From Prostheceraeus crozeri (Eukaryota; Platyhelminthes; Polycladida; Euryleptidae), in contig CAJQUW010005215.1 in NCBI GenBank assembly GCA_907163375.1, positions 1-64,000 of the forward strand: a stretch of 64,000 nt of DNA, in the 5' to 3' direction. A program made the translations under genes and the position numbers. Positions 33,948 to 44,640 of the stretch are shown in pieces. How positions within the stretch are numbered: the first letter of the stretch is position 1; the number at the start of each line of letters is the position of its first letter. The notes beneath the pieces are model-generated. The model had not been told where the DNA came from. It saw nothing but the letters and a program-made list of their open reading frames with translations, and did not search any database.

Positions 33948-34722
33948 CCCTGTGGGAACGCATCTTGCTAATATCAACAGATTATCTGGCGAGGTAGCGA
34001 TTTTGTGGATAATTTTTTAAAGGTTCATTTTTGTGTAAAAACTATCTCCGCATGTGAAAATGGTCATAATCAATCCAAAAACATGTGTAAAATCAAAAAA
34101 CGACAGGTGGCGAAAAAGTTGCTATAATTAGTTGGTAGATATTTGTTTACTAATGCGAGCTGATTTTTCGCCAACCGGCGAAATCGTGGATATTGTGGCA
34201 ACTAATTAGTGGTAAGTAGTAATGTTCGTATATTACCTTCACATGAAAATATATTGTATACTCAGTCTGATCTGATAAAAAGGGATTTTTTTTAGTTGAC
34301 CAAGGCTTAAACCAAAAAAAAGTATTTATCTTCCATAAATGTCGCAGTAAATACTATGATATTATTCAAATATTTGTCATTGTTGTAAATTATTGAAAGT
34401 CAAGAGATGTTATGAAAATTGATATAAGCGGATTCTCTATATTCTTATCATTATCAAAGAATGATAGTCTGCACTTATTTCTTAGATAGATTAGCCATAT
34501 GTGGGGGATAGTGAGGAGGTGAGGGAGAGAATAGAGCCTCGGCTGAAGAGGCGGATTACTAAAGAAAATAAGAGAGAAAGTCAAAAGTAAAAGGTGACAT
34601 ATAGAGCGCGAATTGTCGCCGGCGAACTTCGCCATCGAATATCCCGCAAATATGACTGAACTTTAGCATGATATTCTGCAGCTGACATTCGCCAGTTTTT
34701 CGCAAGATTCGTTCCCACAGGG
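33948..34722. mobile_element. MITE with piggyBac-like ends
   Basis: The terminal repeats CCCTGTGGGAACGCATCTTGC and GCAAGATTCGTTCCCACAGGG agree at 20 of 21 positions when inverted. TTAA precedes the left end (33944-33947), but the right end is followed by AAGT, so the target duplication is lost or the class is different. There is no coding capacity in 775 bp. Confidence 0.7.
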
Positions 34723-34847
34723 AAGTGGCATTCAATAAGTGATTATGGTAATATTAGTACATTTGGCGTCAACAGTTGACCAAATGTTACAGCAAACAAT
34801 GCCATGCAACATTAATTTTCATGTTAGTATCAATAATCTAATCGCAA

Positions 34848-34932
34848 AAAGTCGAGATCTCGGCACTGTAATTTCGAGATCTCGAACGCCAAAAAATTGG
34901 TCGAGATGTCGACATCTCGGTAATCGAGATCT
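34848..34932. repeat. Cluster of CGAGATCTCG palindromes
   Basis: Within 85 bases there are the words GTCGAGATCTCGG, TTCGAGATCTCGA, GTCGAGATGTCGACATCTCGG and ATCGAGATCTCC. A similar CTCGAGATCTCG word lies in the right subterminal region of the hAT element (near 19776). It may be an end fragment of a related transposon. Confidence 0.5.
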
Positions 34933-35182
34933 CCAGATTGAGTTTATAGAGGTAGGAACAGCACCATATATTGCAACTTGGTTGAAAGAAGTGTTCATTG
35001 AAATGGATAGGATGAACATGAAAATCGATCACCTAGCCATCATGTCAAGCCGAGTTGAGCAAAGATGTCTATTCTCCATTGTCTTTGGCGTTGAGAGAGA
35101 GGGAATGAATGGGGTCCCAGCATAGATATTAGCACCAGCGGCACCTTTCACCAGGAAAAAATCTCCGGAGGAATTGCTTACC

Positions 35183-36192
35183 ACAACTGAATGCTGATAT
35201 AGATGAGAGAGAGAATGTGCTAAGTTGGCCATGGGCAAGTCTATTTATATTCAGGGTTGGCTAAAATCTCAATTTTTGAAAAAAATAATGTGAATATGTT
35301 AATTGTTTATCATTAGCCTATACATTCTGAAATCATTCCATTGGACTCGATTTTACTGCAACATTCCATCAAATTTTCCATGTATCGGTATGCGATTCTT
35401 TTGGATGACCATATGATTCCTAAGATGAATTGAAAATATGCCACAATAAGTTACGGAGAAATGTTATTATAAATGCAGATGTCTTCTCGAATAGACATCT
35501 GCATACTTGTACTCAAAGTGTAAATATTATATATATATAATTGTGAAATGTATATGTATTGAAATAATGCATATATTCAGATAATATGTATTATAATCAT
35601 GTATTAGTTATAAATTGTGTAAAAGCAATGAATTGTGCTAAAATGTGCAGTTTTTGGAATTTTAAAATTTGATCAAAATCTTCATCACTAACATATTCGG
35701 ACATTGCGCGCTTGTCTTAAATACATGTAACTAAGTGATAAAAAAGCCTGTAGCTTATCATAGATTTGGTGCGTCTGAGTGCGTCAGATGGTTCGAGTCC
35801 ATCATTCTCTCGGCTCTAGGGCTGTCTTCAGAGAATTTGGAAGGGCGCTATGCTTGGATGCATCGATAGCATATACATATCTCGTCAGAAAACTGGTCAC
35901 ATAAACTCGCCATTACTCGGTATTGAAGTCAATCGAATGCATGAAAATGAGACTGCAAGAACTAGAAAAAAGAGAAATTCTATTAATTAGTATGTATAAT
36001 TCCTTTCGTGATCCATCATGACCATCATGTTGCTAAAAATATTTGTAAAAGTAGTCAAAATACGGAATATCACGCCAGTCAACTGTCACTTAACTGACAC
36101 TTTGCTGTTACTTTGCTGACACTTAAGTGACGCTTGGCTAGCAAATAGTCAGACAAATGACTGTACATTAACTGACACCGGTCAACTAGTGA
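35183..36192 (-). repeat. Inverted duplication, right arm (uninterrupted copy)
   Basis: Read in reverse, this 1-kb stretch matches 5424-6300 and then 14532-14805. It keeps the simple junctions where the left arm has inserts, so it represents the state before insertion. At 35475-35502, GCAGATGTCT and AGACATCTGC form a 10-bp hairpin. At 35790-35800, GGTTCGAGTCC fits a tRNA B box exactly, with a weak A-box candidate about 40 bases upstream, so a tRNA-derived SINE piece is possible. Confidence 0.85.
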
Positions 36193-36440
36193 TGCGTCGC
36201 GAGTGCAACCTGTGGCGATCCTGAGCATTTTGTTCTGTAGTTGACCAGGTGACAGGAGATCATCTTTCTGAGAAAGTTATGCAAGGTAATTAAAACTCGC
36301 CTTTTTTAGTTTAGGCCAATATAATCAAGTTAAAGTTAAAAGTATGGCAGGCAGGCCTTCGGCGTCCAGCACCTTCAACGGTCGATGTTTGGATGGCACA
36401 AATGCAGCCTTTGTGAAGGTTTATGTAAGAGTGAATGATA

Positions 36441-36966
36441 TCAAGAACTGTGTTGCATGCATGATTGGCTGTTGAACTGTGAAGTTAGATTGTAAAAAGG
36501 TAATTCATGTTTCCTATTGATTGCTGGCTTAAGTTGTGTGATTGCTTTGGCTTCTGTTATTGTTGTATCTCGTGTGTTGGTCAGTTTGCTAATGAGACCG
36601 ACCTGAAAAGTCCCGATGTCACCAGCGCCATTATGTTTTTCTATTAAAAGTTGATAAAGGGCGCTCGATGTACTTTTGTTTTTAACAGCTCGCTTATGTT
36701 CTTGATGCCTCGTCTTAAACATTCTCGCTGTTCTGCCGACGTAGAATTCACATTCTACAGGTGTATTTATACACAATAAACTTTTTCCGGCAAATATTAC
36801 TTTTACATTCAAGGTAAATCTCGCAATTATAATTTTGGTTATTACTTTTGTGCTTAAAAAATGATGACGATTTCATACCGTATTCGTTTGTGACTTTTAT
36901 GGGGAATTTGTATTTATCAATTAATTTATTTACTTTGCGATTGCATCTGTCGTTTACAAAAGGCAA
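36441..36966 (-). pseudogene. Penelope-like GIY-YIG endonuclease and linker
   Basis: The linker (36966-36760) shows CNRKVNK, then CEIYLECKSNICRKKFIVYKYTC, the Cys/His knuckle that precedes the nuclease in many Penelope-like elements. The GIY-YIG domain follows with CEFYVGRTARMFKTRHQEHK and the EAKAITQLKPAINRKHE end. The domain nicks DNA to prime target-site reverse transcription. The two parts lie in different minus-strand frames that overlap, so the copy is not intact. Confidence 0.88.
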
Positions 36967-37349
36967 TTTGAAATTAACTGTCTTATGTGGTTTTGGTTTT
37001 AGTTGCTTATTCTTAGGTTTTGCCTCTCGGCAGTCATTTTTATTATAACTATTATCGATTAGAATACTCTGGAATTTGCTTATATTTTCTTGTTTTCTGA
37101 TATCGTCATTGCAGCATTTAGTAATTGACTGAAACCTATTGCTTATGAAATTTTGTTTTTCATGTTATGGTAAAAAGGCATCCTTACGTAAAGTAATGTT
37201 CGAATGTTCAACTTTATGATACCAGTTGTACATAACCTCATTGTTTGAAATTTTAATTTTTATATCTAGAAATGGCAACCATTCTCCAGGATCGGGCGTT
37301 TCTAGTGTAAACTTAATATTTTTATTTACTGAACTGTCAATATTTCATT

Positions 37350-37990
37350 AAAGGAGCCTTCGTCATATGGTATTGGCCCTTTTATGATGTCATCAATATA
37401 CCGTTTTCTATATTTCGGGTTGAATATTCAATTTAGTTAGAGCTTCTGTTTCAATGCTATGCATGAAATTTATTGCAAATGGAGGAGAAAAATGAGCACC
37501 CATGGGTACTCCCTTGATTTGTTTATATACTTTATCATTATATTTTATTTCATAATTATAACAAATAAAATTTAGCAAACGTTCTACGTCTTCAAGACTA
37601 ATACCATAGTTGTCAATTTTGTCCCAATAGCTGCGTAACAGCTCAATATTGTATTTTATACCTTCTTCTATCGGTATACTTGGGTACAGGCTTATGACAT
37701 CCAGGGAAATGAATACCTTATTATTTACGTTAGTCTGTTCGTTTAATATTGCTATCAGATCATCGCTATTAGATAAGTAGGACGGAATATATTATAAGAG
37801 TTGAGTTAGAATTTTAGAAACTACCCAATCAATTTTCTCGATAGGGGTGTTGCGAACTGAGGCTATCGGCCGAACCGGAAAGCCATTGTCCGATCTCTCC
37901 TTATGATTTTTGAGAAAAGTAAAGAAGTTGGCCGGGTTACTACCAGTTGCAATTAATTTTTCACTCTGAGATCGCAAGGCCAGACTATCT
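37350..37990 (-). pseudogene. Penelope-like reverse transcriptase
   Basis: On the minus strand: FFTFLKNHKE and PVRPIASVRNTP (the family's PKIHK-like and RPI region), then the catalytic strand DVISLYPSIP, the GVPMGAHFSPPFA box and YIDDIIKGPIPYD, which holds the catalytic aspartate pair. These motifs are diagnostic of Penelope-like rather than LINE reverse transcriptases. The N-terminal part of the protein is absent because the inverted terminal copy begins at 38041. The frame is interrupted at least twice. Confidence 0.87.
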
Positions 37991-38040
37991 TTAATAACAT
38001 TTTTGATAAGTTTATTGGCTTGTTTCTCTAATGAATCAAC

Positions 38041-38449
38041 TTAGTACATCGAGCGCCCTTTATCAACATTTAATAGAAAAACATAATGGCGCTGGTGACA
38101 TCGGGACTTTTCAGGTCGGTCTCATTAGCAAACTGACCAACACACGAGATACAACAATAACAGAAGCCAAAGCAATCACACAACTTAAGCCAGCAATCAA
38201 TAGGAAACATGAATTACCTTTTTACAATCTAACTTCACAGTTCAACAGCCAATCATGCATGCAACACAGTTCTTGATATCATTCACTTTTATATAAACCT
38301 TCACAAAGGCTGCATCTGTGCCATCCAAACATCGACCGTTGAAGGCGCTGGACGCCGAAGGCCTGTCTGCCATACTTTTAACTTTAACTTGATTATATTG
38401 GCCTAAACTAAAAAAGGTGAGTTTTAATTACCTTGCATAACTTTCTCAT
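38041..38449 (+). repeat. Inverted copy of the Penelope-like 3' end
   Basis: The plus strand encodes LYQHLIEKHNGAGDIGTFQV and the following endonuclease C-terminus, matching the minus-strand product of 36441-36690 almost exactly. The homology continues through the 3' untranslated part to a GTGAGTTTTAATTACCTTGC word. Such inverted or direct terminal copies are a known habit of Penelope-like elements. Confidence 0.9.
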
Positions 38450-38539
38450 TTTGTTCTGTGTTGCATGTAGCTTTGTCAATGTTTGTTTGTGAGATGATTG
38501 GTGACCAGACTGTTAATATGCATTCCCAAGAGGGGAGAT

Positions 38540-39400
38540 GCGATGGCCTAGTAGGTAGATAGGATGGTATCTTGCTTTTGTCTCCAGTTGGTGGAAGTAA
38601 GACAGGAGAGGATGTTCAATGTGTGTCTTGCCTTTTCACAGCTGTTATCGACGTGTTTTGTGAAGGTGTGTTGAGTGTCTAGGTTAACGCTCAGGACTCG
38701 GCTGCTGGTGAGGTGTGTGAGTGGAGTGTTATCAATAGTAAGTGACAGGTTTGTACTGTGTTGGTAGGATCCGGTATGTAGAGTGAGAGCTTTGTTTTGT
38801 TGTGTCCATGACAGTTGAGTGGCGTCAGCGTAGACAGCTATCTTGAGTGTGGTGTCTGTGGGAAGGGGAATGTCTTGCATGTAAAGGTTGCAGAGGAAGG
38901 GGGGAGATGTTTTTGTTGTATGTTGTGTAGGCTTCCCTGCCTTTGATGTAATTTGTAAGGTATCGGTTGAAGAGAAAAGGGGTGTTGGTCTGTTGAAGTT
39001 TGTCAATGAATGTGTGCATGTGAACTGTGTCGAAGGCTTTCGTCATATCCAGCTATGTGGTGACTGAGCGCAAGGGTGGTTTTCTGCAGTTGAAACCAGC
39101 AGCGCTGGTATTGTTGATTTGATGAAGTGCGGTGGTTGTGGAGTGTTCTATTTTGAGTCCGTGTTGAAAAGGCAGAGAAGGGAAGAATTTTGTGATGATT
39201 GTGAGAATGATCTTTTCAGTGGCTCGGCAAGAGGTGAGAGAAGAGAAATAGGTCTGTGAGGGGTGTGAAGATGGATATCTTTGTTGTGTTTTGGAATTGT
39301 TGTGGTGTTGGCTGTTTTCAAGATACTGGGTATCTGGTTGGTGTTGAGTGAGAGTGTGTATATGTCAACTAGGTATTGGATGGCAGTGGGGCCCGTTTCA
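38540..39400 (-). pseudogene. Non-LTR retrotransposon reverse transcriptase fragment
   Basis: Minus-strand frames give, in order, RPISLLSPLA, DMTKAFDTVHMHTF (catalytic strand), LTNYIKGREAYTTYN, and KIAVYADATQLSW, the catalytic box in which the second Asp is replaced by Ala. A CEKARHTLNILSCL thumb segment follows. This is the Jockey/I-like pattern. The fragment is Thr/His/Asn-rich, has several frame breaks, and ends at 38548. It adjoins the Penelope-like element on its left. The 5' ORF part may correspond to the repeats at 4.6-5.4 and 47.6-48.3 kb. Confidence 0.75.
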
Positions 39401-39659
39401 ATTAAACAATCTCTAGAAATATTTGTTGCAAACTATGAGACCGTAAACTCTTCAAATCAGTGCCAACCCACCGAAGCCTAATGTGTCAAAGAGCAGAGCT
39501 TCTGATTGCGTTAATTCGTCCTCACAGCTTCAACGTAGAGAATCAAAAAAACTATATCATCCCTTGTTCCTTCCATTCTATTGTATAACGACAGGTCAAA
39601 CAACAGCTCCAATCCATTTTCGGTTATTCAAAAAAGAGGAATTTCTATAGTGCATCATA

Positions 39660-40545
39660 ATGTGTGTTCCCTGGTAAATAGATTTGATGAATTTCAGCAT
39701 ATATTGATTACAACCTCCTCTATTGATATGTAGGGTATCAGCGAATCTTGCCTACATGGTGATGTTATGGATTTTTCGGTACAAGTATCTGGTTATACTG
39801 TACATAGAAGAGACCGGAATAAATTGAATAGTGCAAAACGGTGTGGTGGTGGAATTATGGCTTACATAAAAGATAACTAACTATACCGCAAAAAGACGTC
39901 GATTTGGAAGGAGATTCTATTGAAATGCTGTACATTAAGACAAATTTGGTGGAAACATGTCTATTGTTGTATTTTTTGTTTACCGTCTACCTGATGATAA
40001 TTGCACAATCGAATATTGGTTACAGACATTATCCATTCCCATTAAAGTCGTCAAAGAGGAGAAACAGTATGTATTTCTGCTCGGTCATTTCAATATTGAT
40101 CTCTTGAAAAAAGATCAGATCGCTATTGGCTGTATAGAAACCATGGAACTGGAGAATGACATGTTTCAACTACTAAATACGGCAACAAGAGTCACTGACT
40201 GTTCCTCCTCTCAAATCGACCACATATATTCTACTGAACCAAGAATTGTCAAAATATCAGGAACTATTGATTTAAATCTTAGTGACCAATTTCCCCACAT
40301 ATCTTACAATAAAGATATCCACCTACATTCCACGCAATGGTGGCCCTGTAAACTGCAGATGCATGAACAATTTTGATCCTCTGAATTTTTTACGTGATCT
40401 CCAATTTATTCCATGGTCTTTTACCGAATCCCTCGGTTATCTTGATAATTGTCTCAAAGCTTGTAACCCGAATGATCATTTACTAGAGATTTTACGATTT
40501 TCTACTGCCTTCCAAAATCGCTACAGATATTTGATTTGGCAGTAA
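39660..40545 (+). pseudogene. LINE endonuclease remains
   Basis: The clearest part, 39957-40376, reads LLGHFNIDLL, then TATRVTDCSSSQIDHIYSTEP and DLNLSDQFPH, the GDFN, SxIDxI and SDH signatures of the AP-type endonuclease of LINEs. 40367-40545 continues with a linker (FTESLGYLDNCLKACNPNDH). Upstream, 39660-39900 has decayed coding sequence. Several stops and frame changes are present. Confidence 0.78.
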
Positions 40546-41263
40546 GCTTTTTATGGTTTTTAGAGACATTTGTATGAGCTAATAATGCCTACTGCAATTC
40601 TAGAGAATTCTTACTGGCATTCATGGCATCCATAGAATGTTTAGCAGACAAATATATCTGTAAATGTTTGCTGGAGACACGTGTCTCTAAACATTTATCG
40701 GCGACAGACATAACCTCTACAAGAACGTTGAACTCAAACATTTTTGTATAATACAGCAATTCTTTTGCTGTAATATACAAAAGAAAGATATTTGTATATA
40801 AATCTCGTATTATTGCCATCTAATGTATTCATCGGAATATATACATGTAATACAATTTTATACGCAATTACAAAATTCTATCTTATCAAACATATGGTTA
40901 TGTTTGTATATTTGATATATTGATATTATGTCTACATCACATTTAATACTTATTATATTAAATATCACATGAATAAATGAATGTGATATGTAAATGTGCA
41001 TGTACTATATTCATTTATTACTTGCTTTACACCTGTAAAAAGAACATTTGGTTTTATACATGCGTCCCTTCTCTTGCTACTTTGTCTCCTCTAAATGATT
41101 CGCTTTTGATGGAGTGTCACAATGCACGAGGCACAGAACTAAGTCCTTCTAGTCTCTTCTTATCTCTCTTTCTCTCTCCGGGAACTCCGGAGTCTCCTCG
41201 AACTGTTTGTTTTTGATCGGGGCCATAGTGCGCGAAGCACAGGGGAACAAGCTTCCTCTTTTT

Positions 41264-41296
<33 letters not shown>

Positions 41297-41930
41297 TACA
41301 CACACTCTCTCTCTCTCTCCTTATCTCCATCTCTCCATTCATCATTTATTTTCTTTTCTCCATTTGAAAGCTGATTTTCTGATTTTGAATGTATCTCAGC
41401 TGGAATATTCAAGGTCACAATGCGGATCAGTTGTTCCCCTATTTGCAAGACTATGATGACTAAAGGACGTAATGTATATACCGGTATCCGTCACAATTTT
41501 CCTCTACACACATCTCTCTCCCTACTGTGGAATGAACAACTCGTCGCTCGCATGCCTGTTAATGACTAATGAATGCCCTCATAACGACCTTCGGTCCATG
41601 AGGCACACGACAAAGAGGATGCGAGCGGACAGACTGTGTATGCTATATCAACCAGGCGTCATCAATTGCAGAGTCATTCCTCTCAGTGCATCGTGCATGT
41701 TTCAGTCATCCCAGCAGCGTCAATGCATGTCGTTCTACTGTCTTATACTTGTGGATTTACAAAACTTTTAAATACGCCTCAAGTCAGTCATTTGTGCTTT
41801 GGACATTCAGAGGATTCTGTCGTAATTCGACTTTCACAACCAATTTCAGGATTACGCCGACGCATTTTTTCACTATGGAAATCTTTTCACTATCGATCTT
41901 CTCTTTTCCTGTCATTGTACTAAAACCAAG

Positions 41931-42154
41931 CGGGTCACTCCTTTGTATTTGCCTTTGAAGTTATGCACAAGATAGAAAATCAATAAGGTAAAACCACAGC
42001 GCTTCGTGTCACAGACACATCAAGGGGTAGAACCTTGCAGTGCGAATGTTTACTGCACGGTCCCACCTGACACTAGAAGCGCTGTGGTGTTACCTTGCTG
42101 GATTTCTATCTTGCACATAACCTCAAATAAAAGGCAAATACAAACGAGAGACCA
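41931..42154. repeat. Foldback: inverted arms of about 85 bp
   Basis: 41931-42012 and 42068-42154 are imperfect reverse complements, sharing TTTGTATTTGCCTTT, GCAAGATAGAAA and CCACAGCGCTTC. The spacer is about 55 bases. The arms differ at a number of bases, so the structure is older than the palindrome at 6321. Confidence 0.8.
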
Positions 42155-42635
42155 GCTTGTTTTTAGCACAATGCCAGGAAAATTGAACAACCTCCTGTTC
42201 CTAACCTTCAACATCATCTTCATCTACACGTTTTGATTCGCATCATTCTGACTCAACTACCTAATATCTTTTCACTTTCGCTGAAAACCATTAAACAAGT
42301 GATTGATTACATTGCTGAAAAGTCATTTGAAGTGAAATTATATTGTAATCAAATATTCGATCCACACACAGCTACAGTCGAACAAATACAAGTTGAATAA
42401 TACAAGTTGAATCTCTGAAGGAGGATTGGAGAAAATGGAAAATATAATGTGAGTTTTATAATTATTTTTAGGTACTGTTCAATACCTCAAATTCGGTAGT
42501 TTTGAATCCTAGTGGATGATTTAATGCATCCACGGGACTTAAAATTACGCTTGCTTGAGGTTCGATCGGCATTTATATTATTCCTAATTAATCGCAAAAT
42601 ATCGTGAAATTTGTTGCTTGTCTGAATGCGTTTAT

Positions 42636-42702
42636 AAATTGATGTCTGTAGGCCTTTTTGGCAGTAGACGATTGATGTCTGTAGGTCTTTTTGGCAGTAG
42701 AG
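42636..42702. repeat. 32-bp tandem duplication
   Basis: ATTGATGTCTGTAGGCCTTT and the following bases repeat once with a single change (GGCC to GGTC). No coding role is supported. Confidence 0.7.
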
Positions 42703-42839
42703 AATTAGTGCTTTTTGCAGTAGACAATGCGCGATAATTCTACTGCGAAATTTTGTGGGATTTCCATAGAAAATGATCACTAGGGAATGAACTATTCCAA
42801 TCATGTGTAAAAAATAAAAGAGTGAAATCCACGTGACTA

Positions 42840-44640
42840 CCGGAGTGGTGGACCGGTGATATCACTGATGCTAGGATTGATAAAAAGACTAACATGCACA
42901 AGTTAGCCAAACGTGAACATTATCAGAAACGTCTAACACCTAACAGCTCTTCCACATCTAAATTCTGGAAACATTTCCGTGAGCTTGTTACAAAAAACCA
43001 ATCAAACCTTCCGGTATTACACGAGATGGAAAAGATTTTTCTAACCATCAGGAAATGGCAAATATTCTGAACGACGCTTTTTTCAACCGCAGTTTTGCTA
43101 AGTGTGATATCCATTCAGATACTGTGCCCTCCACAGAATATGCTGACCGATTACTGAAAGAGTATGCAAGCAGTAAAAGCATTTACCATCCCAAAAATAT
43201 CTCACGATTTTGTTCATAGTGAGCTAACGAAACTTGACTCTAAGAAATCGCCTGGTTATGATAACATCAGCGATTTCATTTTGAAGATTGGCGCTGAAGT
43301 CATTACACACTCCCTTACTGCTCTCATGAATAAGTTCATTAAAAGTTGTCATATTCCCTCACTATGGAATAGGGCTAGACTGACCCCTATATTCAAGTCT
43401 GGAAAGACCACTGACAGCTGAAATTGCAGACCTATCAATATCTTGCCTGGCTTGGCTAAAATGTTTGAGCGTCATATACAAAATCATGTAATGCTATTTT
43501 TGGAGGACAACAAATTGTTGTACATGAATCAATCCGGATTCAGACCTGGTCATTCGTTTGAATATTTATTAATAAAGACATGGGATTCCTGGTTGAACAG
43601 CATTTCAGATAAGAATATGGTCAGCAGCTTGTTTTTGGATATCCGAAAGGCCTTCGAATCTGTTTCGCATGAGATACTACTGAAAAATACTTTAAATATA
43701 TCAGCTGGGTGACACCTCGTGTCTTCTTTTTCGAAATTACTTGACAAATCGAAAGCAAGTGGGTAAAGTACAAAACGTGTTGTCTGATACAAGAGGAGTA
43801 CCGCAAGGTTCGACTCTCTGGCCAACATTATTTCTGATCTTTATAGATGACCTCAGCCTTCAAACACAAAAGTGTGATATTGAAATTTACGCTGATGATG
43901 CTACTACTCTATATACAGCTGCAGCATCTGTCTCAAACATCAATGCTGATTTGAATTTGGATCTGCTGAATATAAGAAATTGGTGCTCATCAAATGAGCT
44001 GACAACTAACACTAAGAAAACTTTTTTTATGTTTCTTGTGCCCAATGAGTTTACAGGTCAATTTGAATGGCGACCTCATAAATCTTTGTGGGTCCAAGTG
44101 CAAAACTGTTTCTCTTGGAATCTACATAGAGACAGTATTTATAGGAAATTATGGCCTAGGCTTCACTCGCTTTCTAAAATGAGAAAATACTTGACATTTA
44201 AAGGTGGCAAAAGATTTGCGACAAGTTTATTTTGCCTCTTATTGAACATTGTGTTTTTGCACGTCTGCTAATCTTGATGAAATTGACAGGCTCCTGCACA
44301 AAACCATGCGAACGATTCTGTCAGTTAGACTGACTGATCATGTCCCAAGTGTAAAGATACTTGAAACAATGGGTTGGTTGCCTATTCGCGCGCTGATCAA
44401 GTACAAAACCTCAATCATGGTATACAAATCCATTTAAAGCACCGTGATCACATCTTTTATGCCTGTTTTATTGAAGTTCCGCAAACAAACTCCCTTCAAT
44501 CTTGCTCAAGTCAAAAACTATTGATTCCTCATCGACGAATCAAGTTATGTGAAAATACTTTTGGTTTTATGGGACCTTGCATATTTAATTCACTGCCAAA
44601 AAACCTTGCATATTTAATTCACTGCCCAAGATGAAGGATT
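42840..44640 (+). pseudogene. LINE reverse transcriptase remains
   Basis: In order on the plus strand: PWWTGDITDARIDKK and KFWKHFRELV (pre-RT region), KLDSKKSPGYDNIS, LWNRARLTPIFKSGK, NQSGFRPGHSFEYLL, SLFLDIRKAFESV (catalytic strand), TRGVPQGSTLWPTLF, IEIYADDATTLYTA (catalytic box) and a thumb with LHKTMRTILSVRLTDHVPSV. All core motifs are present, but the frame is broken in at least five places. It would have copied the element RNA. Confidence 0.88.
44574..44630. repeat. Direct repeat at the LINE and gypsy junction
   Basis: ACCTTGCATATTTAATTCAC and the next four bases occur twice, separated by AAAAA. The repeat lies where the LINE 3' region meets the truncated gypsy fossil, so it may mark the rearrangement that joined them. 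Confidence 0.7.

Larger units (their letters stand above)
36239..38447 (-). mobile_element. Penelope-like element with inverted terminal copies
   Basis: On the minus strand the reverse transcriptase (37990 to about 37350) is followed by a CCHH-type linker and a GIY-YIG endonuclease, the order found in endonuclease-bearing Penelope-like elements. A 410-bp copy of the 3' end, including the endonuclease C-terminus, lies inverted at 38041-38449 opposite 36270-36680. The 13-bp word CATTTTGTTCTGT flanks the element (36226-36238 and 38448-38460) and is the likely target duplication. Confidence 0.88.
40550..42835. other. Insert within the LINE; repeats, no gene recognised
   Basis: Holds a CT/CA microsatellite (41264-41320), two diverged tandem units rich in GCAC and TCTC before it (41100-41215), a foldback (41931-42154), and a 32-bp tandem duplication around TTGATGTCTGTAGG (42636-42702). 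The minus-strand frame 42487-42804 has no recognised domain. No terminal repeats that would define the whole insert were found. Confidence 0.55.
39570..44640 (+). mobile_element. Old LINE, interrupted by a 2.3-kb insert
   Basis: Plus-strand endonuclease remains (39660-40380) and reverse transcriptase remains (42840-44640) belong to one LINE. Between 40545 and about 42835 the coding sequence is replaced by unrelated, repeat-rich DNA. The element is much decayed and its 3' end runs into the Ty3/gypsy fossil near 44630. The L2/CR1-like group is inferred from the GVPQGSTLWPTLF and IEIYADDATTLY blocks. Confidence 0.78.

Noticed and set aside
35745-35830. A functional tRNA gene
   Set aside because: The B box is exact but no acceptor stem or complete cloverleaf can be drawn; better seen as a possible SINE head.
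41117-41448. Minus-strand frames rich in Arg, Glu, Cys and Val
   Set aside because: They come from the CT/CA repeat at 41264-41320; no family pattern.
42487-42804. A 105-codon minus-strand frame as a gene
   Set aside because: It runs through a 32-bp tandem duplication and shows no recognised domain.
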